Source: Elainella sp. Prado103
Lineage (GTDB): Bacteria; Cyanobacteriota; Cyanobacteriia; Elainellales; Elainellaceae
DNA: 51,921 nt
Assembly: GCA_025454395.1 (NCBI GenBank)
Contig: JALOOM010000089.1
Coordinates: forward strand, 1 to 51,921
Direction of reading: 5' to 3'
Part shown: in pieces, positions 26,628 through 36,462 of the stretch
How the letters are laid out: each line of letters opens with the position of its first letter
Position numbering within the stretch: position 1 is the first letter of the stretch
Notes under the pieces: generated by a model
Told to the model about the DNA's origin: nothing
Seen by the model: only the letters and a program-made list of their open reading frames with translations
Database searches by the model: none
Translations under genes and position numbers: made by a program

Positions 26628-27251
26628 ATGGCCAACCGTTCCGATCCCCTCGCTTTACCTCCCGCAGTTCGACGTGTTTCTAGTGCCTTTCGCTGGGCCG
26701 GCTGGATCAGTTTCTGGTCGCAGATTGTCCTGGCGGTTGTATCCGGGATTGTCTTGCTGTTTGCAGCCAGTAACTTTGGAGCCGTATCCCAACCCGTTCC
26801 CAGTACGATCCCAGGCGTTCCGGCGGTGCCCGCAGGCAACACGTTTAATCCGGGGGCCGGAGCAGGGTTAGGCTTAGCCGTGCTGGGATTGTTAGCCCTC
26901 TTTGCAGGATCCTATTGGGCCTTTCGGTATACCCGGATTGCGCGTCAGCTCAAAACACTGGATGCTCAAGCACGGCCGAAGCCGGGTGATGCCCGTTGGA
27001 CTTTGCGGACGGGGCTGGCGATTAATCTGGCGGGTATGTTGCTGACTATCTTAGGCGCACAGACGATCGTAGGCTCCTTGGTGGGTAAGTCTTTTGCGCA
27101 GGGGATCGGCATTTTTACTGGCAATTTTGCCCGCTTCATCAACCCATCCGATATTTTTCTGGTGCAGGCAAACACTAATACGATCATGGCGCACTTTATT
27201 GGGCTAGTGGCGACCCTGTGGATTTTGCGATTGGTCGATAATCGTTCTTGA
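26628..27251 (+). CDS. DUF3611 family membrane protein
   Basis: A 207-residue protein with four hydrophobic segments (around SFWSQIVLAVVSGIVLLFA, GLGLAVLGLLALFAGSYW, AINLAGMLLTILGAQTIVG and TIMAHFIGLVATLWILRLV). The pattern RRVSSAFRWAGWISFW...FRYTRIARQL...FINPSDIFLVQANTNTI fits DUF3611, a family seen in cyanobacteria and plastids with no proven function. The frame is open from 26517, but that start overlaps the CPBP gene. The ATG at 26628 gives MANRSDPLALPPAVRRV, the expected N-terminus. Confidence 0.8.
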   Translation: MANRSDPLALPPAVRRVSSAFRWAGWISFWSQIVLAVVSGIVLLFAASNFGAVSQPVPSTIPGVPAVPAGNTFNPGAGAGLGLAVLGLLALFAGSYWAFRYTRIARQLKTLDAQARPKPGDARWTLRTGLAINLAGMLLTILGAQTIVGSLVGKSFAQGIGIFTGNFARFINPSDIFLVQANTNTIMAHFIGLVATLWILRLVDNRS

Positions 27252-27273
27252 ATTTCAGTCAGATTGTGGAGCT

Positions 27274-27738
27274 ATGCAAACCCCCTTGCCATCCAACGCC
27301 ATTCAAGCCGTTCGACCGATCGAAAGCTGGTTTGAATATCCTGTCCGCGTGCAGCCTCACCATACCGACTATGCCGGGGTGGCCTGGCATGGCACCTATA
27401 TCGCCTGGTTAGAAGAAGCACGGGTGGAATATTTGCGATCGATCGGAGTTGATTTTGCCGATCTGGTTGCCATGGGCTGTGATCTACCAGTGGTGGAATT
27501 GGCGATCCGCTATCATCGCGGCATGAAAATGGGGCAGGCAGGCGTTGTGCGTGCCAAGATGTTAGCCATGAAAGGGGTACGGATTAATTGGGATTACCAG
27601 ATCCAGTCTCCAGACGGGCAGGATCTCTATGTCAGCGCTCAAGTTACCCTGGTGGCGGTCAATCGCCAGAATGGCAAAATTATGCGGCAACTCCCGCCGA
27701 CCCTTGAACAAACCCTGGCCAAACTGGTTTCTGGTTAA
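27274..27738 (+). CDS. Acyl-CoA thioesterase, 4HBT/YbgC-like hotdog fold
   Basis: A 154-residue single-domain hotdog thioesterase. The active-site stretch HHTDYAGVAWHGTYIAWLEEARVEYL carries the Asp and His of the 4-hydroxybenzoyl-CoA thioesterase family. It hydrolyses an acyl- or aryl-CoA in the cytoplasm; the substrate is not known. Some cyanobacterial members act in phylloquinone synthesis on dihydroxynaphthoyl-CoA, so that is one candidate. ATG at 27274 with GGAG just before it. The last four bases overlap the end of the convergent ygfZ-like gene. Confidence 0.85.
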   Translation: MQTPLPSNAIQAVRPIESWFEYPVRVQPHHTDYAGVAWHGTYIAWLEEARVEYLRSIGVDFADLVAMGCDLPVVELAIRYHRGMKMGQAGVVRAKMLAMKGVRINWDYQIQSPDGQDLYVSAQVTLVAVNRQNGKIMRQLPPTLEQTLAKLVSG

Positions 27739-28949
27739 GGATATTCATGATTTACAAAGGGCAACTCCACTAACTTTCCTTGCCGTAGCTCTGCCTGATT
27801 GGGCTGGTCACTGGAGTTGGTCGGATTGGAATCAGCCAGTTTGGAATCAGCCAGTTTGGAATCAGCCGATTGCTGCTCACCTTGCGCCTGTTCACCTTGC
27901 GCCTGTTCACCTTGTACCTGTTCACTTTGCGGCTGCTCGATCACAACCGTCAATCCTGGCTCCACATTTTTAGTACGGATATAAGCTAAACCCAAATACC
28001 CGTCTGGGGTTGCCACACAACTGGTCAACCGCCCGATCTTCTCGGTGCCAACTCGGACAATGCTATCTGGAGCGGCTGCCTGGGTGAGCCGAACGCCCCA
28101 AAGCTGCTGTTTTACCCCCCGGTAGGTATGAAGTCGGGCGATCGTTTCTTGACCAATGTAGCAGCCCTTACTGAGGGAGATCGTCTGCCATAACCCTGCC
28201 TCAAGGGGATTATAGTCTTCCGTTAGTTCTTGTCCTGGAGCCGGTCGGCCCTGCCCAATCCGCAACTCTTGCCATAGGGTTTCGCCCATCGGTAAAGCGC
28301 CTTGATCAATCAACTGTTGCCACAACGCGGCCGCGTGGGTCACCGCAACGATCAGCGTATAGCCTGGAATCGCTAACCCGCTGCCGATCGCCACCTGGAC
28401 AGGAATATTGCCCACCTGGATCTGCTGATGGCTAGCAGGTGGCAAACCGATCAACTCCCCGGCTCCCAAGCTGGTGATTAGCCGATCGCTGTCTGCCCCA
28501 AGCACACTAAACGCCGCAGTCGAATCGGTTAAATCCTTCAGATCAACCTTGTCAGCAAAGAAAATAAATCGATCCATCCAGGATAACAATTGCTGATTTA
28601 ACCCAGGTGACGTGAGCAGCAAGACCGCCTCTTCCAGCACATAAGCCGTGACCAGATCGATCGTGCGAGCTGTGGAAGTGACAAATACCGTATCGCAGCC
28701 CTGCCCTGGTTGCAGCCCATTGAAACTATTGGTGGTTTGGTTATGCAGAAACCGTAAGCGATCATCTCCACTGACTTGCAGGCGACCCCAATGCGTTCGG
28801 TCATACAGTGCGACCCCATCAGTACAGGCCGCCCGAACAGCCGCCTCATTGTGAAAGCTGAGGGGATATGGATTCAGGACAGTGTCCTCGGTCAGGGTTG
28901 CACCGGCGGCAAGTTGTTTAGCCCGTAATTCTTGAATAGCGGGGTTCAT
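27735..28949 (-). CDS. ygfZ: YgfZ/GcvT-like folate-binding protein (Fe-S cluster maintenance)
   Basis: A 404-residue GcvT-fold protein. The family signature KGCYIGQE is exact (in SLSKGCYIGQETIARLH), as are YDRTHWGRLQVSGDDRLRFLHNQTTN and PAPGQELTEDYNPLEAGL. YgfZ uses folate to help assemble or repair certain Fe-S enzymes. The frame is open to 29054, but ATG 28949 (MNPAIQELRAKQLAAGA) matches the family start. The C-terminal region carries a low-complexity insert of EQAQG and DSKLA repeats from two 15-bp DNA repeat tracts, after which the chain ends quickly. It overlaps the thioesterase stop by four bases. Confidence 0.88.
   Translation of the reverse strand: MNPAIQELRAKQLAAGATLTEDTVLNPYPLSFHNEAAVRAACTDGVALYDRTHWGRLQVSGDDRLRFLHNQTTNSFNGLQPGQGCDTVFVTSTARTIDLVTAYVLEEAVLLLTSPGLNQQLLSWMDRFIFFADKVDLKDLTDSTAAFSVLGADSDRLITSLGAGELIGLPPASHQQIQVGNIPVQVAIGSGLAIPGYTLIVAVTHAAALWQQLIDQGALPMGETLWQELRIGQGRPAPGQELTEDYNPLEAGLWQTISLSKGCYIGQETIARLHTYRGVKQQLWGVRLTQAAAPDSIVRVGTEKIGRLTSCVATPDGYLGLAYIRTKNVEPGLTVVIEQPQSEQVQGEQAQGEQAQGEQQSADSKLADSKLADSNPTNSSDQPNQAELRQGKLVELPFVNHEYP
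27826..27936. repeat. Two in-frame 15-bp repeat tracts inside the ygfZ-like gene
   Basis: TTGGAATCAGCCAGT occurs three times at 27826-27870, and TCACCTTGCGCCTGT four times at 27877-27936 with drift in the last two. They encode repeated SKLAD and GEQAQ units near the C-terminus. Confidence 0.93.
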
Positions 28950-29157
28950 TGGCTCCCAAAATGCTCCATACGCTGAAACTGTCCACTGCAATTTTGCAGT
29001 TGCTTCCGATTTTACCGACTTCTGATCGCCTTCTGACCGCCTTCTGACCGCCAATTGAAGCTTGGTGTTTGTGCGGCTTGACGGACTGGAACACTTTACC
29101 CTGAAATGGGGGTGGGCATCCTGTATTTAGAAAGTGAAAGCCTAGCTCCCTGAATCT

Positions 29158-29715
29158 ATGAACCCCCGTAGCCTTTTCCTGGTGGCGATTGCGACTGGCT
29201 CAGCTTCCATTGGGGCAGTTCTAGCCGTCATGACTCATGTGAACCCCACTTCTGTCAACCCCACTTCATCTTTGCCATTGGCGCGATCGATCGCCCCGGT
29301 TTCGCCGTCTGAAGTCCTCAGTCCGAATGCTCTAGCCCCTCAGCCCGCCCCACCGCTCGAAAGAGTCACGATCACAACTGCTGAGCCCAGCTCTACCGAA
29401 GTTACTGCGGCAGAGCAAGCAGCCATTCGCCGCGAATTAATGCAAGTTAAAACCCAAATTCGCCGGGCCATTCACGATCGAAACGCCAAACTTCTCCGAT
29501 CGCTGATTCAGGCAGGTTCAATTCGAGAAACCCTGCGCAGCCTCGACCTTTCCGAAGACAGCGACTTTGAAAATCTGGATGCTTCTGCCTGGAAACTGCT
29601 CGAAACAGCCGCCACTTACCATTGCCTTTGGCAGCCCGATCGCCACCCAACCGAACCTACTTCGATCGCAGAAGTCGAACGATGCCTGAATTCTGGGCGA
29701 TCGCCGCTTAACTGA
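29158..29715 (+). CDS. Predicted exported or membrane-anchored protein, function unknown
   Basis: A 185-residue protein not recognised. Residues 5-25 (LFLVAIATGSASIGAVLAVMT) form a signal peptide or anchor. A Pro/Ser/Thr-rich linker with an NPTS duplication runs to about residue 75. The C-terminal half is helical and charged (AAIRRELMQVKTQIRRAIHDRNAKLLRSLIQAGSIRE split over two helices) with one DLSEDSDFENLD loop. The domain could be a small periplasmic module. ATG at 29158, between the divergent ygfZ-like gene and the convergent hfq. Confidence 0.65.
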   Translation: MNPRSLFLVAIATGSASIGAVLAVMTHVNPTSVNPTSSLPLARSIAPVSPSEVLSPNALAPQPAPPLERVTITTAEPSSTEVTAAEQAAIRRELMQVKTQIRRAIHDRNAKLLRSLIQAGSIRETLRSLDLSEDSDFENLDASAWKLLETAATYHCLWQPDRHPTEPTSIAEVERCLNSGRSPLN

Positions 29716-29768
29716 GGCGTTCCCTTCGTGCCGTTGCAGCTAGAGCAGCAGCATATTTCGATGATTTG

Positions 29769-29832
29769 TCATTTTGATGGATCATCATTTCGATGGTTCG
29801 TCATTTCGATGGATCATCATTTCGATGGATCA
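29769..29832. repeat. Four tandem copies of a 16-bp unit abutting the hfq stop
   Basis: TCATTTCGATGGATCA repeats at 29769-29784, 29785-29800, 29801-29816 and 29817-29832 with one to three changes. The tract ends one base before the hfq stop codon, so it lies in the hfq 3' UTR. Confidence 0.93.
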
Positions 29833-30045
29833 TCAACCTTTTGGCTTCATATAAACGATTGCCTGTCGCCAAACGATCGTAGGTTGATCGTAGTGATCGA
29901 ACAGACACACACAATCAGGATCTTGCCAGCGAATTTTGCCAGTTAGCAAATCGTTGGTGATTAACTTCAGCTCCACCTCCACCCCATCCCGGATCAGGGT
30001 TTGGATTTGGCGAACACTGGGAAGTCCGGTTTCTAACTCACTCAT
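29833..30045 (-). CDS. hfq: RNA-binding regulator Hfq (cyanobacterial type)
   Basis: A 70-residue Sm-like protein. The cyanobacterial Hfq pattern is seen in TGLPSVRQIQTLI, VELKLITNDLLTGKIRWQDPDC and the Sm2-like end IVWRQAIVYMKP, which replaces the YKHA motif of E. coli Hfq. In Synechocystis this protein is needed for type IV pilus motility and binds PilB rather than acting as a general sRNA chaperone (family knowledge). ATG at 30045 with AGG upstream. Divergent from dapF, the usual cyanobacterial arrangement, which supports both calls. Confidence 0.95.
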   Translation of the reverse strand: MSELETGLPSVRQIQTLIRDGVEVELKLITNDLLTGKIRWQDPDCVCLFDHYDQPTIVWRQAIVYMKPKG

Positions 30046-30210
30046 GGCAACCTACTGCTAGGAAAAGGGGCAAACTGATTATTGGGATCGCTGGGGTTCT
30101 GCTTAGAGCCGTTAGGAATCGCTCAGGGAGTGATGCTGTACGGCAACAATGAGACGAAAAAAAATGAGACAAAAATGTGAAACGTTGAACGAAGCAGCTC
30201 AAAGCGATGA

Positions 30211-30255
30211 TTTACGTCTGCGCTTTTTACATCTGCACTTTTTGCATCTGCGCTT
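30211..30255. repeat. Three tandem copies of a 15-bp unit before dapF
   Basis: TTTACATCTGCGCTT-like units lie at 30211-30225, 30226-30240 and 30241-30255, each with one or two base changes, 70 bp before the dapF start in the hfq-dapF intergenic region. Confidence 0.9.
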
Positions 30256-30324
30256 TACATAGTATAGAAATCCCAGGTAGAGTCAAAAAGTTTCAGAATT
30301 CTGCTCAACGGCATGGAGTGTGTT

Positions 30325-31167
30325 ATGGCGATCACGTTTGTTAAATACCACGGTTTAGGCAATGACTTTATTTTGGTCGATAATCGCCAGTCTGCCGATC
30401 CTTGTTTAACCCCCGAACAAGCCATACAGTGGTGCGATCGTCATTTCGGCATTGGGGCAGATGGTGTGATTTTTGTCCTGCCCGGTCAGGCTGGAACCGA
30501 CTATACCATGCGGATTTTCAACTCGGATGGTTCCGAACCAGAAATGTGTGGCAACGGCATTCGCTGCTTCGCCAAATTTGTCGCTGCCCTAGAAAACAAA
30601 ACCACCGCCACCTATCAAGTTCACACCTTAGCTGGGGTCATGATTCCTGAGCTACGAGCCGATGGACAGGTGACTGTGGATATGGGCTTACCGCGCCTGC
30701 TTGCTGCCGAAATTCCCACCACCCTGGCTGCTCCGGATCATAAAGTGGTCAATTTGCCCTTAGAGGTGGCAGGACAAACCTGGCAAGTCACCGCCGTCAG
30801 TATGGGCAACCCCCACTGTATTACCTTCGTAGACTCTGTAGCCGCGATCGACCTCGAAAAAATTGGGCCACAGTTTGAACATCATCCCGCCTTTCCCCAG
30901 CGTACCAATACTGAGTTCATTGAAGTTGTGCGAACAGACTACCTCAAAATGCGGGTTTGGGAGCGGGGAGCCGGAATTACCCTTGCCTGCGGTACGGGGG
31001 CCTGTGCTTCTTTGGTGGCAGGAGTCCTAAATGATCGGTGCGATCGAAAAGCTACCCTGGAACTTCCCGGCGGGCGATTAGAAATCGAATGGGCAGAAAA
31101 CCAGCGACTTTACATGACTGGGCCAGCCACCCTAGTCTTTAGTGGCACTGCCCCCGAAACCCCTTAA
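30325..31167 (+). CDS. dapF: Diaminopimelate epimerase
   Basis: A 280-residue cytoplasmic enzyme that turns LL- into meso-diaminopimelate for lysine and murein synthesis. The two catalytic cysteines are in EMCGNGIRC and ACGTGACAS, and [15 protein letters not shown] opens the protein. An upstream ATG at 30313 is in frame, but GGAG at 30315-30318 sits six bases before the ATG at 30325, whose product [10 protein letters not shown] is the family N-terminus. Length is normal and no domain is missing. Divergent from hfq and convergent with the GAPDH gene, with hairpins between. Confidence 0.96.
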   Translation: MAITFVKYHGLGNDFILVDNRQSADPCLTPEQAIQWCDRHFGIGADGVIFVLPGQAGTDYTMRIFNSDGSEPEMCGNGIRCFAKFVAALENKTTATYQVHTLAGVMIPELRADGQVTVDMGLPRLLAAEIPTTLAAPDHKVVNLPLEVAGQTWQVTAVSMGNPHCITFVDSVAAIDLEKIGPQFEHHPAFPQRTNTEFIEVVRTDYLKMRVWERGAGITLACGTGACASLVAGVLNDRCDRKATLELPGGRLEIEWAENQRLYMTGPATLVFSGTAPETP

Positions 31168-31305
31168 AGTGAACCCTTAAAGTGAATAATTCAAAATCTC
31201 AAGTGAATAGCCTCAAGTGAACAGGGTTGATATTCCCAAATCCAGTTCTACCCCATCCAGCGCAGCAAACCGCTTCCACCCATTCTGAATCTGATTTGGT
31301 TGGGG

Positions 31306-31353
31306 GTCAGGGGAGGCAATCATCCCCTGACGGGGGTTGGGAGCAAAGCCCCC
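31306..31353. terminator. Double hairpin between convergent dapF and GAPDH genes
   Basis: GTCAGGGGA/TCCCCTGAC is a perfect 9-bp stem with an 8-nt loop (31306-31331). A second GGGGG/CCCCC hairpin follows (31332-31353). The site could end both transcripts, but there is no T-run, so a repeated palindromic element is an alternative. Confidence 0.5.
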
Positions 31354-31382
31354 AATGACGACTTACACTACACCCAATCGCC

Positions 31383-32721
<1,339 letters not shown>

Positions 32722-34191
32722 TTAATGACGGGTTAATGACGGCATGGGGCAGCGAGACTGATGAGCTGCTTGCTGCGCTTGAAGGGGTGCCGAAATACCC
32801 AAAATTGCGCTTCGATAGAGTCGATCGAACTCCCGACGAAAGTGGGCAGCAACCGTCACGTTCTCAATGACCAATAAGTTCTCATCGTTCCCTCGATTGG
32901 CGGCCTCGCTCCAATTTTGAGAGCCCGTGATCACCCAGCGATCGTCGATCACAGCAAATTTATGATGGAGCAGATCTCCCTCAGATAATTGGGGAATGCC
33001 TACCGTGGTGATGGGTTGTCGCCACGGGCGATTATCAGGCTCATCGCGGCAGCGGGAATCCGCCAAGCGTAGCCCTAGCAGATCGAGGGCTTCACTGTAA
33101 TACCGATAGGCAAAGCCTGGATCGATCAAGCCCTGAATGGTAACCCCTTGCTGAGCTTTGGTTTCGAGCAAATTACTTAGCTGTTGATCGGAAAAGACAA
33201 ATAGGGCAAAGTCGATCGAGTCTTGGGATCGTTGGATCGATCGCCCGATCAACCCATTAACGCTTTGTGACCAAGGTTGTTTGCTTGAGGTGGGGGAGAA
33301 TTGCACGATCAAGTTTGAATCAGCCGCCAGATTGAACTGCTGAGGTGGACGGTAAGGTTTCTTCAAGCCAAATCGGCCTGTTTTGCCGTTCCCATTTCCC
33401 CACATCAGATTAAATTCCTGACTGAACTGCTGCGCCACAGCCGCACTGTTAATTTTCAATAGATGGTTGGCATTGCCCTGACTGGTGGGGGTTGAAAAAT
33501 CACCGTGGATATCGCTCCAAGTCAGGTTAGCGGAGCCTGTAATCACCGTTTGCCGATCGATCACCAACAATTTGTGGTGCATCAGATCACTCCCTTTAGA
33601 GCCATCGGCCGTATCGTCTTGAATTGGCACTCCTCCGGCTTGCAAGATCGTCATAGCATCGCGATCGGCCAGTTCAACCGACTCCAGTTGCCCATTTTGA
33701 TTTTGATCGACCCAGGTCATCCAATCTTGGTATTTACGGCGCTCCCGTTGATCTAGCGCTTGAATTTGGCGTGGATTCAATGGGCGCTGAGCCTGACGAT
33801 ACTGATGTTCGACGATCACCCGGATCCGGATCCCAGCTTGGTGCTGTTGACGTAATGCGAGAGCAATGCGAGGCAGATTGAGTTCATGCACCGCCAGATC
33901 GATCGAAGTTTGGGCCTGGTGGATGGCATCGATCACCACCTGCTCCAAGTCATCGCCAAATCGGGTTTGCTGGCGATAGGGATCGGTATAGAGGGCAGAT
34001 TCGGCGTGATTGAAGTAAGCTTGAATCTGAGCATCTTGCGGCAATCGTGGCAACAAAGCCTCCGCAGGATCGGGTGTATCTCGATGGCGTAGGGCTCTAA
34101 AGGCCGCGCTAGCGATCACTAAAGCCAGAAAAGCGAGTATACTAGCTGCCCCAAACCGCCAAACACCCCAACGAGTCAGTTGTAGACGCAA
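32722..34191 (-). CDS. Phospholipase D-like protein with two HKD motifs and an EF-hand-like loop
   Basis: A 489-residue protein anchored by an N-terminal transmembrane helix (about 13-30). Two PLD active-site motifs are intact: HHKLLVID with GSANL (H205, K207, D212) and HHKFAVID with GSQNW (H409, K411, D416). It is thus a phosphodiesterase of the PLD/nuclease/cardiolipin synthase superfamily, with its catalytic part probably outside the membrane. Residues 162-173 (DQNQNGQLESVE) match a canonical EF-hand loop (D-x-N-x-N-G-x-L-x-x-x-E), inserted in the first half. That suggests Ca2+ binding. The start is TTG at 34191 with AGGA upstream. Substrate unknown. Confidence 0.88.
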   Translation of the reverse strand: MRLQLTRWGVWRFGAASILAFLALVIASAAFRALRHRDTPDPAEALLPRLPQDAQIQAYFNHAESALYTDPYRQQTRFGDDLEQVVIDAIHQAQTSIDLAVHELNLPRIALALRQQHQAGIRIRVIVEHQYRQAQRPLNPRQIQALDQRERRKYQDWMTWVDQNQNGQLESVELADRDAMTILQAGGVPIQDDTADGSKGSDLMHHKLLVIDRQTVITGSANLTWSDIHGDFSTPTSQGNANHLLKINSAAVAQQFSQEFNLMWGNGNGKTGRFGLKKPYRPPQQFNLAADSNLIVQFSPTSSKQPWSQSVNGLIGRSIQRSQDSIDFALFVFSDQQLSNLLETKAQQGVTIQGLIDPGFAYRYYSEALDLLGLRLADSRCRDEPDNRPWRQPITTVGIPQLSEGDLLHHKFAVIDDRWVITGSQNWSEAANRGNDENLLVIENVTVAAHFRREFDRLYRSAILGISAPLQAQQAAHQSRCPMPSLTRH

Positions 34192-34573
34192 GATATCTGT
34201 TTCCTGGATTGGCTGAACGATGCCTCCAAAATGCCCGATCGGGCTGAGAAACTAACTGCCCCCGCTCTGAGTTTTTGTAGCTACTCAGCCGCCCATTGCG
34301 AAAGTTGTAAAGATTTTGTAAAAGATCGCATCAAGACTCTATAAACTCAGTTGTTATACTGGTGAAAATATCACTGAGTTGTTAAAGCGATATCAGAAAT
34401 TCGATCCGTTAATTCGGTATTTTTTCTGAGGAAGTTTAAGTTCAGTGCTTGAAATTGGCAAGCATTAGGTTGAATTGTTGCAGGCTCAACGGTTGATCCC
34501 GCCAACCTCACCCGATCCAGCCTGTCGGTAAACAATTTTGCGTAATGCCTGTAGGCAGCGATTGGAGTGACCC
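34192..34573. other. Intergenic region between divergent genes
   Basis: No gene seen. TTGTAAA at about 34308 followed by TATACT at about 34356 is AT-rich and promoter-like. ACTCAG and CTGAGT (about 34346-34380) make a loose inverted repeat. It must hold the promoters of the PLD-like gene and of the gene at 34574. Confidence 0.4.
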
Positions 34574-35203
34574 ATGCGAGATAGAAGCGATCGATATCAA
34601 ATTCAGAGCGTTTCGGCTCTCCCCAAACCCATGAAGAAATTAGGTGGTTACCTCGTTGAAGCTGGGCTGCTAACAGCCGACCAAATCAATGTTGTCCTGA
34701 ATGATCAGCAGGCAACAGGGATGAGGTTTGGTGAGATTGTGGCGGCACGAGGCTGGGTGAAAGAGCAGACGATCGAATGGATCGTCGCTAGGGTGGTTGA
34801 ACCAGAACGTCGGGCCCAGCAACAAACCGAGACTCGTCCAACGGTCGTTCCCAGAACTGCCAACGGTGCCAGTGTGAATGGTGCCAGTGTGAATGGTGCC
34901 AGTGTGAATGGTGCGAAGCGCTGGGATACCAATCCCCCAATGCCAATTAATCGGATGGCTAGCTCATCAAATGGGGCAAAAAATGGGGCAAACGGTGCGC
35001 CTCTACCGCCTCCCGTGGTGCCGACAACGCCTCGCCCAGTCCCCAACCAACCTGCAATTAAAACGGCCGCTGCCGCCCCTGCTACCCCTGCTACCCCAAC
35101 TTCTCCCCCTACCTCCAGATCCTATGTACGACGGGAAGTGCCCATTTCAAAACCCTTGCCTTCCGTGGGTTCCTCTGATGGTGATGTAAATTGGGTTGGT
35201 TAA
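34574..35203 (+). CDS. Isolated GspE/PilB N-terminal-like domain protein with low-complexity tail
   Basis: A 209-residue protein. Residues 20-80 (KKLGGYLVEAGLLTADQINVVL, then GMRFGEIVAARGWVKEQTIEWI) resemble the N-terminal GspE/MshE domain of type II secretion and pilus ATPases, but no ATPase domain follows. The rest is disordered: NGASV repeats from three 15-bp units, then a Pro/Ala/Thr-rich stretch and the ending SSDGDVNWVG. MshE-N domains can bind c-di-GMP in some proteins; the key motif cannot be confirmed here. GGAG is six bases before the ATG at 34574. A second Met lies at 34631. Function not assigned. Confidence 0.75.
   Translation: MRDRSDRYQIQSVSALPKPMKKLGGYLVEAGLLTADQINVVLNDQQATGMRFGEIVAARGWVKEQTIEWIVARVVEPERRAQQQTETRPTVVPRTANGASVNGASVNGASVNGAKRWDTNPPMPINRMASSSNGAKNGANGAPLPPPVVPTTPRPVPNQPAIKTAAAAPATPATPTSPPTSRSYVRREVPISKPLPSVGSSDGDVNWVG
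34865..34909. repeat. Three perfect in-frame 15-bp repeats
   Basis: GGTGCCAGTGTGAAT at 34865-34879, 34880-34894 and 34895-34909 encodes repeated GASVN units in the linker of the GspE-N-like protein. Confidence 0.95.
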
Positions 35204-35302
35204 GGTGTTCGATCGAGCGATGTTTTCCCTGCTGAAGTTGTTCTGAAGTCGTTCTGAAGTAGCTCTGTTGGATAGCTCGGCTATTTTAGAATCAGAATAG
35301 CT

Positions 35303-36295
35303 TTAGGGAGAGAATAAAAGTAGCCAGATGGGCAGGGTCAGTAAGATCAATAGGGATCCTAACGCTAGGGTGGTGACGGTTAGATCCCGATCGAGGTCAT
35401 AGGCTTCGGCCAACACTAAAGTCGCAAAGGCAGGTGGCATCGCTGCCTGGATCACGATCGCCAGTCTGGGAGTCCCCGTGATCCCTAAATAAGGCAGACC
35501 GAACCCAATCAGCAAAGGCACGATCGCCATTTTGATCATCAAGCCGATCATGGCAGTGGCAAGGTAGCGTTGGCTGGTGAGCTGGCTGAGGCGCATTCCT
35601 AAGAGCAAAAGCGATAGCCCCACAATTGTCCAGGCTCCGGCATGAAGTCCTTGCTCGATCGGGGGGGGTAAACTGACATTCCGCAGCCCCAAGCCCAACC
35701 AGAAACTCCAAAGGGCTGGATTTTTGAGCAGTGCCACTGCAAGGTGGATGGATCGCCTCATTTGGCTGCCGAACTGGGCCGCTAACACTACTCCGACGCT
35801 ATAGGAACTGAGGGCACTGCCCAGTGTATCGTAGAACACCGTCCAACCAAAATACTGAGTGCCAATCAAGGCGAGGGCGATCGGATAGCCTAGGTAGCCC
35901 GTATTGCCAAACATGGTGGATAGCAAAAAGCTGCCCTGGCTGGGTGGCATTAGAGTCTGACCTAGGAGGCGATCCAGGGTGGGTTTGCCATCTCGATTGT
36001 GCGAGAGTGGGGTCTGTAACTCCTGCCAACCCGATTGAATTTGCAGCCATATCCAACCCAAACTCAGACCTAAACCTACCGCGATCCAGGCCGTGATAGG
36101 GGCGAGCCAAACAGAAGCGGATAGGTCTGCCTGCCGCAAAAAGCCTAAAATGCTTAATGGTACGCCGATCCAAAATAGAAACTTGCCTAGTCGATAGGGA
36201 ATCACCGGCGGTAAGACGCGACCCAGCCACCAGCCACTGCCCACCCAGGCGATCAGGGGAATGTAAAGTTTAGTTAACTGTAGCCAATCCATCAT
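35303..36295 (-). CDS. AEC family transporter (auxin efflux carrier-like permease)
   Basis: A 330-residue membrane protein with about 10 hydrophobic segments. The AEC-type pattern shows in LYIPLIAWVGSGWWLGRVLP, FGNTGYLGYPIALALIG and LPPPIEQGLHAGAWTIVGLSLLLLGMRLS, with the end ATLVLAEAYDLDRDLTVTTLALGSL. AEC proteins export organic anions such as malonate or malate-like acids; the substrate here is unknown. Two consecutive ATGs (36295, 36292) begin the frame. It lies between two plus-strand genes and is probably monocistronic. Confidence 0.87.
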   Translation of the reverse strand: MMDWLQLTKLYIPLIAWVGSGWWLGRVLPPVIPYRLGKFLFWIGVPLSILGFLRQADLSASVWLAPITAWIAVGLGLSLGWIWLQIQSGWQELQTPLSHNRDGKPTLDRLLGQTLMPPSQGSFLLSTMFGNTGYLGYPIALALIGTQYFGWTVFYDTLGSALSSYSVGVVLAAQFGSQMRRSIHLAVALLKNPALWSFWLGLGLRNVSLPPPIEQGLHAGAWTIVGLSLLLLGMRLSQLTSQRYLATAMIGLMIKMAIVPLLIGFGLPYLGITGTPRLAIVIQAAMPPAFATLVLAEAYDLDRDLTVTTLALGSLLILLTLPIWLLLFSP

Positions 36296-36462
36296 GGGTT
36301 CATCCTAAAGGTTCGGTAAGACGAGAATCTGCACAGGTTGGACAGAAGCCCACTTGATGTTAAGTTGCGAAGATGAGTTTGCTCGCTAACATAGGGAATG
36401 CATCTGTCTCAGTCTAAAATTGACTCGATTTGTGACAGAACATCTTGCAGGAGGATTGGCTT

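Noticed and set aside
29728-29946. Plus-strand frame across the 16-bp repeats before hfq
   Set aside because: Built mainly of repeat-encoded residues and antisense to hfq.
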